DNA of 64,000 nt from DASSJT01 sp035691065 (lineage in GTDB: Bacteria; Actinomycetota; Actinomycetes; Actinomycetales; Dermatophilaceae): positions 6,459 to 70,458 of the forward strand of contig DASSJT010000073.1 of the NCBI GenBank assembly GCA_035691065.1, in the 5' to 3' direction. Numbering within the stretch: the stretch's first letter is position 1; every line of letters begins with the position of its first letter. This document shows, one piece after another, positions 1 through 7,737 of the stretch. The position numbers and the translations under genes are program-made. The notes under the pieces were generated by a model. It made no database searches. It was not told where the DNA came from and worked only from the letters and a program-made list of their open reading frames with translations.

Positions 1-2
1 CC

Positions 3-1127
3 GTCGGCGGGGGCGCGGCGACGCGGTCGATCAGCGCCTCGGCCGACCCCAGCCTGCCGCAGCGCAGCGCCGCCCAGCTGCTGGTCGACGTGCAGCAGGC
101 GCGGCTGGACGCCATCTCCGGGACCGTGGTGGCGGGCGCCGACCTCGGCTTGCCGAAGCTGCCCGCCATCGGGGGCCGGGGTAGCGCCGACCTCACCGCG
201 CTGCTGTCCGGCTCCCACACGCTGCGGGTCTGGTATGCCGGGCCGGACAAGGCCCGGATCGCGCTGCTCGGCACCCTGGGCGAGTCGGACATCATCGCCA
301 AGGGGCGGGATGTGTGGATCTGGTCCAGCGACCAGAAGACGGCGGTGCACCGCACGCTGCCGGCCGAGAAGGGCCCAGCGCGCCCGCTGCCGCGCGGGTT
401 GCCGAAGACCCCGCAGGAGGCCGCCGACCAGGCTCTCGCCGCGCTCGGCCCGAGCACGGCGGTCAGCACCGACGGCACCGCCGTGGTGGCCGGTCGGCCG
501 GCCTATGAGCTCGTCCTCACCCCGCGCGACACCGCGTCGCTGGTGTCCTCGGTGCGCATCGCCATCGACGGCACGAAGCACGTCCCGCTGCGGGTCCAGG
601 TCTACGCCCGTGGCCACGCGGACCCAGCCGCCGAGATCGGGTTCACCGACGTCAGCTTCGCCCGTCCGGACGCGGCCCGGTTCAACTTCACTCCGCCGCC
701 AGGCACGAAGGTCACTGAGGCGGGAAACGCGGGTACGGCCACGCCGGCCCCCAGCACTCGGCTGACCCCGCCGGTTCCGGGCCACACCGCTCGGCCGGAG
801 TCCCGGGGACCGGCGCCTGTGGTGCTCGGCACGGGCTGGACGGCTGTCGTCGTCGCCCGCCAGCCGACAGGTGCGACCCAGCTGCCGGACCCCGGCACCA
901 GCCCGCGAACCGACGCGCCCGGCAGCCTCGACGCCCTTCCCGCTCGCATCCTCGCGGCACTCCCGCACGTCAGTGGCTCGTGGGGCTCCGGTCGGCTGCT
1001 GTCCAGCCGGCTGTTCTCCGTCCTGGTCACCGACGACGGCCGGGTGCTGGCCGGCGCGGTGAGCCCGGACCGGCTGTACGCGGCGGCCGCGGACCCCAAG
1101 GCCCAGGCGCTGAGGACCACTGGGTGA
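3..1127 (+). CDS. LolA/RseB-like (DUF2092-type) envelope protein, 5' end outside window
   Basis: The frame is open from the first bases of the window, so the start lies upstream; 374 residues are visible. The visible part begins in a Ser/Ala-rich stretch after which comes QRSAAQLLVDVQQARLDAISG, the usual opening of the LolA/LppX-fold domain of actinobacterial proteins annotated as LolA-like or sigma-E regulatory (RseB-like). This fold binds lipid or a hydrophobic ligand in the envelope. The missing N-terminus should carry a signal peptide. A Pro/Thr-rich linker follows the domain, then a small C-terminal domain resembling the outer strand of the fold. The stop overlaps the start of the ABC ATPase (GTGA), so the three genes form one operon. 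Identification rests on recognised sequence style, not a search. Confidence 0.75.
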   Translation, partial: VGGGAATRSISASADPSLPQRSAAQLLVDVQQARLDAISGTVVAGADLGLPKLPAIGGRGSADLTALLSGSHTLRVWYAGPDKARIALLGTLGESDIIAKGRDVWIWSSDQKTAVHRTLPAEKGPARPLPRGLPKTPQEAADQALAALGPSTAVSTDGTAVVAGRPAYELVLTPRDTASLVSSVRIAIDGTKHVPLRVQVYARGHADPAAEIGFTDVSFARPDAARFNFTPPPGTKVTEAGNAGTATPAPSTRLTPPVPGHTARPESRGPAPVVLGTGWTAVVVARQPTGATQLPDPGTSPRTDAPGSLDALPARILAALPHVSGSWGSGRLLSSRLFSVLVTDDGRVLAGAVSPDRLYAAAADPKAQALRTTG

Positions 1128-2122
1128 CGGCTCAGGCCGTACCGGCCGGCGCCGACTCCGTGGCGGTGCCGGCCGGTACGCAGCCGAGGGAGCCGGTCGC
1201 GGTCGGCAGCACGGGGCTGACCAAGCGGTTCCGGGGCGGGCAGGTGGCCGTGAACACGATCGACCTGGCGGTGCCGTACGGGAGCATCTACGGCTTCCTC
1301 GGGCCCAACGGTTCGGGCAAGACCACCACCATCCGGCTCCTGCTGGGCCTGATCCGCGCGACCGCCGGCGGCCACACCCTTCTCGGCTCGCCGATGCCGG
1401 CCGGTGCCGGCATGGTGCTTCCTCGGGTCGGCGCGTTGGTCGAGGGCCCGGCGTTCCACCCGTATCTGTCGGGGCGGGCCAACCTGGCCCGGCTGGACGC
1501 GGGCGACCGTACGGTCGAACCCCGCACCGCGGCGGTGCGGATCGACGCGGCGCTGGACCGGGTCGGGCTGCTGGCGGCCGCCAAGAAGCGCTACCGGGCG
1601 TACTCCCTGGGCATGCGCCAGCGGCTGGCCATCGCCTCGACCCTGCTGCGCCCCCGCGACCTGCTCATCCTCGACGAGCCGACCAACGGCCTGGACCCAC
1701 AGGGCACCCGGGAGGTGCGAGCCCTGCTGCACAGCCTGCGCAGCGGCGGGACGACCGTCCTGCTGTCCACCCACCTGCTCTCCGAGGTCGAGCAGATCTG
1801 CACCCACGTCGGAGTCATGCACCTGGGCCGGCTGGTGGCGCAGGGGTCGCTGGACGACCTGCGCGCCCGTACCGCGCCCCGGGTCGAGGTGGTCACGGCG
1901 GAGCCGGAGGCGGCCCTGCGGACCGTCGGCGCACTGGGCCTCGCCGAGGCGGAGCGGGATGGACAGACGGTGACCGCACTGCTGGGCGCCGTCGCTCCGG
2001 AGAAGGTGGTGGCCGCCCTGGTCGGCGACGACGTGCCGGTGCGCGGGTTCGCCGTGCGCGCGGCCGACCTCGAGGAGATGTTCGTGGGGCTGACCGGGGA
2101 GGGCTTCGATGTCAGCGGTTGA
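1124..2122 (+). CDS. ABC-2 type transporter ATP-binding protein
   Basis: A 332-residue ATPase of an export-type ABC transporter. Walker A GPNGSGKTT, signature YSLGMRQRLAIA and Walker B LLILDEPTNGLDP are all intact, followed by a switch histidine in STHLLSEVE. The C-terminal 80 residues form the regulatory tail typical of DrrA/CcmA-like ATPases. The start chosen is the GTG that overlaps the upstream stop (GTGA); no ribosome site is needed to explain coupling. It pairs with the permease that begins 14 bp before its stop. Substrate unknown; the neighbouring LolA-like protein suggests an envelope lipid or hydrophobic compound (inference). Confidence 0.93.
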   Translation: MTAQAVPAGADSVAVPAGTQPREPVAVGSTGLTKRFRGGQVAVNTIDLAVPYGSIYGFLGPNGSGKTTTIRLLLGLIRATAGGHTLLGSPMPAGAGMVLPRVGALVEGPAFHPYLSGRANLARLDAGDRTVEPRTAAVRIDAALDRVGLLAAAKKRYRAYSLGMRQRLAIASTLLRPRDLLILDEPTNGLDPQGTREVRALLHSLRSGGTTVLLSTHLLSEVEQICTHVGVMHLGRLVAQGSLDDLRARTAPRVEVVTAEPEAALRTVGALGLAEAERDGQTVTALLGAVAPEKVVAALVGDDVPVRGFAVRAADLEEMFVGLTGEGFDVSG

Positions 2123-2993
2123 GACGCGAGCGGCCTGGCCCTCGCCGGCCTCGCCCGAGGCGGTCGTGCGGCGGCCCCGGCGGGTCAGCACCCGGTTCTT
2201 CCGCTCCGAGCTGTGGCTGATCTTCGGCCGGCGCCGCAACTGGGCGGGACTGGCAGTGCTGGCCGCGGTGCCCGTCGTCATCGCGGTCGCGGTCCGCCTG
2301 TCCAGCCCGCACCCGGGCGAGGGACCCGACTTCATCTCCCAGGTGACCAGCAACGGGGTCTTTGTGGCGCTGGTCGCCCTGACCGTCGAGCTCCCGCTGT
2401 TCCTGCCGCTGGCGGTGGCCGCCATCGCCGGGGACGCGATCGCCGGCGAGGCCAACATCGGCACCCTGCGGTACGTGCTGACCGTGCCGGTGCACCGCAC
2501 CCGCCTGCTCGCCGTCAAGTACGGCGCCCTGGTGGTCTTCGCGGCCGCCGCGACCCTGTTGGTGGCCGCGGTGGGCACGCTGCTGGGGCTGGCACTGTTC
2601 GGTGGAGGGCCGTTCCTGACCCTGTCCGGGCAGGAGCTGCCGTTCGCGGAGGGGCTGTGGCGGGTCCTGCTGGTCTGCGGGTACATCACCGCGTGCCTGT
2701 CCGCCCTGGCCGCGATCGGGCTGTTCGCCTCGACACTGACCGAGCAGCCGATCGGTGCCGCGATCGCGGTGCTCATGCTCGCCCTGACCAGCCAGATCCT
2801 GGACGTCATCCCGCAGCTGTCGGCCATCCACGAGTACCTTCCGACGCACTACTGGACGGCCTACGGCGACTTGTTGAGGGAGCCACTGGCCACCGGCGGG
2901 GTCGGGGCGGGGCTGACATCGGCGGGGCTCTACACGCTGGTCTTCGTCAGCGCGGCGTGGGCGAGGTTCAGCTCCCGGGACGTCACCGCGTGA
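2109..2993 (+). CDS. ABC-2 type transporter permease
   Basis: A 294-residue integral membrane protein with about six hydrophobic segments: near residues 45-65 (after FGRRRNW), 90-115, 145-180, 195-225, 225-250 and 265-285. It has the layout of ABC-2 permeases: a cytoplasmic N-terminus of about 40 residues and an amphipathic stretch before the first helix. It overlaps the ATPase gene by 14 bp, so the two are translated together. It ends 89 bp from the convergent AI-2E gene; no clear terminator hairpin is visible in that gap. Confidence 0.9.
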   Translation: MSAVETRAAWPSPASPEAVVRRPRRVSTRFFRSELWLIFGRRRNWAGLAVLAAVPVVIAVAVRLSSPHPGEGPDFISQVTSNGVFVALVALTVELPLFLPLAVAAIAGDAIAGEANIGTLRYVLTVPVHRTRLLAVKYGALVVFAAAATLLVAAVGTLLGLALFGGGPFLTLSGQELPFAEGLWRVLLVCGYITACLSALAAIGLFASTLTEQPIGAAIAVLMLALTSQILDVIPQLSAIHEYLPTHYWTAYGDLLREPLATGGVGAGLTSAGLYTLVFVSAAWARFSSRDVTA

Positions 2994-3082
2994 GGACCGA
3001 CCGCCGCGCATGACGTTCGATGTGGCGACCCAGGCAAACGCATCGGCCGCTCGCCCTGACCGACGGTCGCCGCGCCCGAGCG

Positions 3083-4336
3083 TCAGACCCGCCGCTGGCG
3101 CGGGAGCAGGACCTCCTCGTAGAGGAGCAGGAGCCCTGCGGCCACGGGGATGGCCAGCAGCGCGCCCAGGAGGCCGAGGAGGGTGCCACCGGCGAGTGCG
3201 GCGACGACGGTCACGGCACCGGGCACCGAGATGGTCCGCTGCATGACCCGCGGGGCGACCAGGTAGTTCTCGACCTGCTGGTAGACCAGGTAGTAGATGA
3301 TCGCGATCAGGGCTTTGCGGGGCTCGTCGAAGAAGGCGACGATGCTCACCACCGCGGCCCCCAGCGTGGCACCCACCATGGGCACGAGCCCGAGGATGCC
3401 GACCGCCACAGCCAGCACCGCGGCATACGGGATGCCGACGATCAGCATCATGAGCCACGACATGGCGGCGTTGACCGCGGCCACGATGGCCTGCCCGATG
3501 GCGTACGACCCGGTGCGCCGCATGATCTCCTCCGAGAGGGAGATCACACGGGGGCGCCGGGAGGCGGGCACCATGCCGTATGCCGCCTGCTTGACCTTCG
3601 GGAACGAGGCCAGGAAGTAGAGGGTCAGGATCAGGACCGTGAGGGTCTGGAAGACGCCGGAGGCCACGGCGCGCCCGGCGCCCAGCACGCCGCCCATGAT
3701 CTGGCTCATGAACGCTCCGTCCGTGAGGCGCTTGTTGAGCTCCCCCTTGAGCCGCTCGATGACGTGGTAGTTGCGGTCGGCCTCCTGGATGAACCGGTTC
3801 TTGAGCAGGTGGTCGAAGTAGGAGGGTGCGTTCGTGGCCAGGTCAGCACCCTGCTGGACCACCGGCGGGACGACGAGCAGACCGATCAGCGTGAAGATGA
3901 GGACCAGGCCGGCGAACACGATGGCGACTGCGGCCGGGCGGCGGACTCCCCGTGAGGTGAGCCCCTCGACGACCGGGTTGAGGGCGAGGGTCAGGAAGAA
4001 GGCGATGAGCAGGATCGTCAGGGTGGTGGCCAACCGGCCAAGAGAGTGCCAGAGACCGATCGCGACGAGGGCTCCTATCGCACCGACGAAGCCGAGGTAG
4101 AACGGCGACTGCTTGTTGATGGGACGGCCCAGGGTGCCGTAGCGGGCCACCGGCTCGGCCTGCGCCTCGGTGGAGGCCGAGGGGGCCACGCCGTCGGGGG
4201 ACTCGTCGCGTCGCAGCACGTCACCAAGGAGGTCCTGCTCGAGCTGGCCGTCGCCGTCCTCGGGCACGACGGGGCGGTTGCTCTCGCGCAGCACCTCGAG
4301 CTGGTGTCGCCGGAACTCTCTCCACCGCTTCAGCAT
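3083..4336 (-). CDS. AI-2E family transporter (UPF0118)
   Basis: A 417-residue membrane protein of the AI-2 exporter (PerM/TqsA/YdbI) superfamily. A charged cytoplasmic N-terminus of about 90 residues (LKRWREFRRHQLEVLRES) precedes the helices. Family landmarks include the LNPVVEGLTSRGVRRPAAVAIV block, the long amphipathic region DRNYHVIERLKGELNKRL, and the C-terminal GNxLxPxVMxxxxxxxP-like pattern seen as NYLVAPRVMQRTISVPG. Members export autoinducer-2, other small solutes, or act in ion homeostasis; substrate here is unknown. Upstream on the minus strand there is a TAGGGT hexamer (4362-4367) and a GGAGGT ribosome site (4348-4353), giving a short leader. Confidence 0.9.
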   Translation of the reverse strand: MLKRWREFRRHQLEVLRESNRPVVPEDGDGQLEQDLLGDVLRRDESPDGVAPSASTEAQAEPVARYGTLGRPINKQSPFYLGFVGAIGALVAIGLWHSLGRLATTLTILLIAFFLTLALNPVVEGLTSRGVRRPAAVAIVFAGLVLIFTLIGLLVVPPVVQQGADLATNAPSYFDHLLKNRFIQEADRNYHVIERLKGELNKRLTDGAFMSQIMGGVLGAGRAVASGVFQTLTVLILTLYFLASFPKVKQAAYGMVPASRRPRVISLSEEIMRRTGSYAIGQAIVAAVNAAMSWLMMLIVGIPYAAVLAVAVGILGLVPMVGATLGAAVVSIVAFFDEPRKALIAIIYYLVYQQVENYLVAPRVMQRTISVPGAVTVVAALAGGTLLGLLGALLAIPVAAGLLLLYEEVLLPRQRRV

Positions 4337-4451
4337 TGGTCGACAACACCTCCCGCCGAGAACCCTAATGCCGGAGGTGCGTGCTGACGCAGCAGAGGCA
4401 GCGGAGCGCCCCCCGAGCGCCCCGGCGGGGAGGGCTCCGACGGCGGCGCCT

Positions 4452-4508
4452 GGCCGACTGCAGGCCCCGGCCGACTACAGGCCCCGGCCGACTGCAGGCC
4501 CCGGCCGG
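4452..4508. repeat. 17-bp tandem repeat, three full copies
   Basis: The unit GGCCGACTGCAGGCCCC starts at 4452, 4469 and 4486, with a partial fourth copy. The middle copy has one substitution (TACAGG for TGCAGG). It lies between the start of the AI-2E gene and the stop of ccr, in a 186-bp gap. No function can be assigned. Confidence 0.9.
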
Positions 4509-4522
4509 CGGGGCTCTGCCGG

Positions 4523-5863
4523 TCAGGCGTCGCGGAAGCGGTTGATCGCCTCGACGAAGTGGCTGCGCTTCTCCGGGTCGGTCACGCCCAGACCCCTCTG
4601 GGGGCTGAGCGTGAGGACTCCGACCTTGCCCTGGTGGGCGTTGCGGTGGACGTCGAGAGCGGCCTGCCCGACCTCCTCCAGCGGGTACGTCTTCGACAGG
4701 GTCGGGTGGATGAGTCCCCGGTTGATGAGCTCGTTGGCCTCCCACGCCTCGCGGTAGTTGGCGAAGTGCGAGGAGACGATGCGCTTGAGGTTCATCCACA
4801 GGTAGCGGTTGTCGTACTCGTGCAGGTAGCCCGAGGTGGACGCGCAGGTCACGATGGTGCCGCCCTTCCGGGCGACGTAGACGCTCGCCCCGAACGTCTC
4901 CCGCCCGGGGTGCTCGAAGACGATGTCGACGTCGTGCCCGCCGGTGAGCTCCCGGATCCGCTTGCCCAGGCGCTGCCACTCCTTGGGGTTCTGGGCGGTG
5001 TTGTCGTCGTTCCAGAACCGGTAGCCCTCGGCATTGCGGTCGATGATCAGCTCCGCGCCCATCGAGCGGCAGATCACGGCCTTCTCGGGGGACGACACGA
5101 CGCAGACCGGCGTGGCGCCGCCGGCGAGGGCCATCTGGGTGGCGTACGAGCCGAGGCCGCCGGAGGCACCCCAGATCAGCACCCGGTCGCCGAGCTTCAT
5201 CGCGGCCCCGTTCTTGGAGATCAGCTGGCGGTATGCCGTGCTGTTCACCAGACCGGGCGACGCCGCCTCCTCCCACGACAGGTGGGCGGGCTTGGGCATG
5301 AGCTGGTTGGCCTTGACGATCGCCAGCTCGGCGAGGCCGCCGAAGTTGGTCTCGAACCCCCAGATCCGCTGCTGCGGGTCGAGCATGGTGTCGTTGTGGC
5401 CGTCGGCGTCCTCGAGCTCGACCGACAGGCAGTGGGCGACGACCTCCCGCCCAGGCCGCCACTTCGTGACGCCCGCGCCCGTGCGCAGGATGACTCCCGC
5501 GAGGTCGGAGCCGACGACGTGGTAGGGCAGGTCGTGGCGTTTGGCGAACTCCGAGGTGCGCCCGTAGCGCTCGAGGAAGCCGAAGGTCGACAGGGGCTCG
5601 AAGATCGAGGTCCACACGGTGTTGTAGTTGATCGCGCTGGCCATGACGGCGACCAGGGCTTCTCCGGGGGCCAGCTCCGGGACCGGCACGTCGTCGATGT
5701 GCAGCGACTTGCGGGGATCCTTGTCCCTGGTGGCCATGCCCTCGAACATGTCCACCTCGTCCTTGTGCACCGTGGCGCCGCGGTAGGACTTCGGGATCGG
5801 GAGGCTCGCGTAGGTCTCCGGGCTCCGGTCGCCGGAGAGGATCGCGTCGCGGATCTGCTGCAT
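4523..5863 (-). CDS. ccrA: crotonyl-CoA carboxylase/reductase
   Basis: Reductive carboxylation of crotonyl-CoA to (2S)-ethylmalonyl-CoA with NADPH and CO2, the key step of the ethylmalonyl-CoA pathway and a source of extender units. The 446-residue protein is a medium-chain dehydrogenase/reductase. The opening MQQIRDAILSGD, the block ASAINYNTVWTSIFEPLSTF, the NADP-binding loop WGASGGLGSYATQMA and the CO2-pocket region are all typical of Ccr. Length equals the family norm. The ATG is preceded by GAGGAG at a 9-nt spacing. A short palindrome CTACT-cgaa-AGTAG (5954-5967) lies about 95 bp upstream. The mutase, epimerase and thiolase genes of linked metabolism are nearby but not in the same operon. 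Confidence 0.96.
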   Translation of the reverse strand: MQQIRDAILSGDRSPETYASLPIPKSYRGATVHKDEVDMFEGMATRDKDPRKSLHIDDVPVPELAPGEALVAVMASAINYNTVWTSIFEPLSTFGFLERYGRTSEFAKRHDLPYHVVGSDLAGVILRTGAGVTKWRPGREVVAHCLSVELEDADGHNDTMLDPQQRIWGFETNFGGLAELAIVKANQLMPKPAHLSWEEAASPGLVNSTAYRQLISKNGAAMKLGDRVLIWGASGGLGSYATQMALAGGATPVCVVSSPEKAVICRSMGAELIIDRNAEGYRFWNDDNTAQNPKEWQRLGKRIRELTGGHDVDIVFEHPGRETFGASVYVARKGGTIVTCASTSGYLHEYDNRYLWMNLKRIVSSHFANYREAWEANELINRGLIHPTLSKTYPLEEVGQAALDVHRNAHQGKVGVLTLSPQRGLGVTDPEKRSHFVEAINRFRDA

Positions 5864-6174
5864 GGCTGGTGACTCCTCGGCCTCGCGTGGGTCGTCAGGG
5901 GGTCATTGGACCATCGCCGGTGCGCCCGTCCCGTGGCGGATCGGCGACATGGCCTACTCGAAAGTAGTGTGGAGCCGATCGCCGCCCAGGGGGAGTGAGA
6001 CGCCGGTCACGCGGTGACCTGCCTCACCCGATGGACCCGGCGGGGCAGCGCGCCGCCCGCTTGGTTCAGGCCACTCCCAGACAAGGCTCAGCAACGGGTT
6101 CTAGCGTGGCGGTGGAGGAGGCCGCCAGGGGAGGTGGTCGGCGCTCGTTGTCGGTGTGAGCAGTCAGGAGCGCC
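5864..6174. other. 311-bp divergent intergenic region (ccr / deacetylase)
   Basis: Contains promoters for both directions. On the minus strand TACTTT (complement of 5961-5966) could be a -10 for ccr and sits in the palindrome CTACT-cgaa-AGTAG (5954-5967). A second palindrome, GGTCAC-gcg-GTGACC, lies at 6005-6019. On the plus strand TAGCGT (6102-6107) is a plausible -10 for the deacetylase, whose ribosome site AGGAG lies just before its ATG. No gene was found here. Confidence 0.5.
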
Positions 6175-7089
6175 ATGGCCGGTCGCAGGGAGCGCGAAGG
6201 CCTCGCCACCCCACGCTCGGAGGTCAACCCGGAGCCCGTACAGGCCAATGCGCCGCGAGGCTTCGTCTTCGGACGCCGGCGCTTCCTCGCCTCGGTGGCG
6301 GGGGCGTGCCTGCTCGCCGCGGTCGCGGGCGTCGAGGAGGTCGAGGCCACGGAGGCGCCCTCGGCGACCGATGGAGGCGTGGCGTCCCCGGGCCGGCACA
6401 CGTCCACCGCCGAGGAGCGGTCGCTCCTGGACCCGCGGTCCTTCCGCAGCGTGTGGACCACCCAGCCGCTGGTCGCGCTCACCTTCGACGACGGGCCCGA
6501 CCCGGACTACACCCCGCACGTCCTGGACCTCCTGGCCGACGCTGGGGCCCGTGCGACCTTCTTCATGGTCGGCCGCAACGCGACCGCCCACCCCGACCTC
6601 GTGGCTCGAGCCCGCCGGGAGGGGCATGTGGTGGCCAACCACACGATGGACCACCTCTTCCTCGACGCACTCCCGGAGGCCGCGGTGGCCACCGAGGTCG
6701 ACCGCGGGCAGGACGTCCTGCGTCGGCTGGAAAGCCCATCGAACGCCTGGTTCCGACCGCCGCGAGGGTGGACTTCCGCGGCTGTGGCAACCGTGACCGC
6801 CGCGCGCGGGGTGCGCAGCGTCTTCTGGACGGACTGCGTCGAGGCGCACGCCCACCACCGCATGCCGGCCGCGGCAGCGCGAGCCGTTGCGTCCGCGGCC
6901 AGACCGGGCTCCATCCTGCTCGCGCACGACGGTGGGACCATCACCGGGCCGAACCCGCAGCGGATCGACCGCAGCTTCACCGTCGAGACCCTCCCGGTGC
7001 TGCTTCGCGAGCTTCGCCGGCGGTCCCTGCGGTCGGTCGGCCTCACCGAGCTGGTCACCTCAGGACTGCCGGGCTTTCAGCAGGAGTGA
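6175..7089 (+). CDS. exported polysaccharide deacetylase (NodB domain)
   Basis: A 304-residue protein. Residues about 30-55 hold a twin-arginine-like export signal (GRRRFLASVAGACLLAAVAG). The NodB homology domain follows: motif 1 TFDDGPD with both metal/catalytic aspartates, motif 2 HTMDH with the HxxxH zinc ligands, motif 3 RPPRG, and motif 5 near ILLAHDG. All catalytic residues are present, so it should remove N- or O-acetyl groups from a cell-wall polysaccharide or peptidoglycan after Tat export. An AGGAG ribosome site sits 5 nt before the ATG. It converges on the epimerase gene with an 11-bp gap. Confidence 0.92.
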   Translation: MAGRREREGLATPRSEVNPEPVQANAPRGFVFGRRRFLASVAGACLLAAVAGVEEVEATEAPSATDGGVASPGRHTSTAEERSLLDPRSFRSVWTTQPLVALTFDDGPDPDYTPHVLDLLADAGARATFFMVGRNATAHPDLVARARREGHVVANHTMDHLFLDALPEAAVATEVDRGQDVLRRLESPSNAWFRPPRGWTSAAVATVTAARGVRSVFWTDCVEAHAHHRMPAAAARAVASAARPGSILLAHDGGTITGPNPQRIDRSFTVETLPVLLRELRRRSLRSVGLTELVTSGLPGFQQE

Positions 7090-7103
7090 GCCGAGCCGGC
7101 TCA
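7087..7103. terminator. palindrome containing both convergent stop codons
   Basis: TGAGCC-gagcc-GGCTCA spans 7087-7103. The left TGA is the deacetylase stop and the right TCA is the complement of the epimerase stop. It could act as a weak bidirectional hairpin; there is no T tract. Confidence 0.4.
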
Positions 7104-7577
7104 GTGGGACTCGGCCGAGGGCTCGACGAGCTCCACGAGCACCCCTCCGGCGTCCCTAGGGTGGATGAAGTTGACCCGGGAGTTGGACGTCCCCCGTCTG
7201 GGGGCCTCGTAGAGCAGCCGTAGCCCGCGCTCCCGCAGGGTCGCGCTCACCGCGTCGATGTCCGCCACCCGGTAGGCGACCTGCTGCACCCCGGGGCCGG
7301 ACCGGTCGAGGAACTTGGCGATGGTCGACTCAGGGGTGAGCGGCGCCAGCAGCTGGACGTGTGAGCCCGAGTCACCCACGGCCATCATCGCCTCCCTGAC
7401 GCCCTGCTCCTCGTTGACCTCCTGGTGGGCCAGGCGCATCCCGTAGGTCTCCCGGTAGAACGCGATGGCGGTGTCGAGGTCGGGCACGGCGACACCGACG
7501 TGGTCGATGGCCGTGAACAGGGACGTGGCGGGCTCGATGCTGCGCTCGGCAGCGGGATCGGTGGTGGGCTCGGTCAT
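7101..7577 (-). CDS. mce: methylmalonyl-CoA (ethylmalonyl-CoA) epimerase
   Basis: Interconverts the 2R and 2S epimers of methylmalonyl-CoA; such enzymes also take ethylmalonyl-CoA. The 158-residue vicinal-oxygen-chelate protein shows metal ligands in IDHVGVAVPDLD (His), SHVQLLAP (Gln), VQQVAYRVADID (Gln replacing the His of some homologues, as is usual in actinobacteria) and GVLVELVEP (Glu). An ATG 33 bp further upstream (7610) is also in frame but lies inside a perfect palindrome. The start at 7577 is preferred because TACGCT ends 7 nt before it, the leaderless pattern seen repeatedly here. Confidence 0.92.
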   Translation of the reverse strand: MTEPTTDPAAERSIEPATSLFTAIDHVGVAVPDLDTAIAFYRETYGMRLAHQEVNEEQGVREAMMAVGDSGSHVQLLAPLTPESTIAKFLDRSGPGVQQVAYRVADIDAVSATLRERGLRLLYEAPRRGTSNSRVNFIHPRDAGGVLVELVEPSAESH

Positions 7578-7590
7578 GGGGTCGAGCGTA
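7578..7590 (-). promoter_or_regulatory. leaderless -10 element of mce
   Basis: On the minus strand TACGCT (complement of 7585-7590) is followed by 7 nt and then the ATG. The same CTCCCTACGCT string precedes the glgX start, again 7 nt away, so both look like leaderless promoters. Confidence 0.55.
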
Positions 7591-7596
7591 GGGAGC

Positions 7597-7632
7597 GTCC
7601 CACACGGCATACAGGGGTATGCCGTGTGGGAC
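7597..7632. repeat. perfect 16-bp inverted repeat built on GGCATAC/GTATGCC
   Basis: Arms GTCCCACACGGCATAC (7597-7612) and its exact complement (7617-7632) enclose AGGG. It lies directly upstream of the mce -10 element, in the divergent gap before the Fic gene, so it could be an operator as well as a hairpin. It is the longest of five intergenic inverted pairs of this heptamer in the window. Confidence 0.85.
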
Positions 7633-7676
7633 GCACCACCCCTGGTGGCCGTCGTTCCCTGCAGCAGAAGGCACGC

Positions 7677-7728
7677 ATTATCACTTATCGCATTAAGTGA
7701 TAATCTGCTGCCGTCCGGCTATCACTTG
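7677..7728. promoter_or_regulatory. AT-rich operator and promoter of the Fic gene
   Basis: An 11-bp perfect inverted repeat, ATTATCACTTA (7677-7687) and TAAGTGATAAT (7694-7704) around TCGCAT. A third half-site TATCACTTG lies in direct orientation at 7720-7728, just before the ATG at 7738. The right arm contains TGATAAT, a good extended -10. It is strikingly AT-rich for this genome. Autoregulation by the Fic protein's own C-terminal winged helix is the likely use (inference). Confidence 0.75.
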
Positions 7729-7737
7729 GGAGCCACC

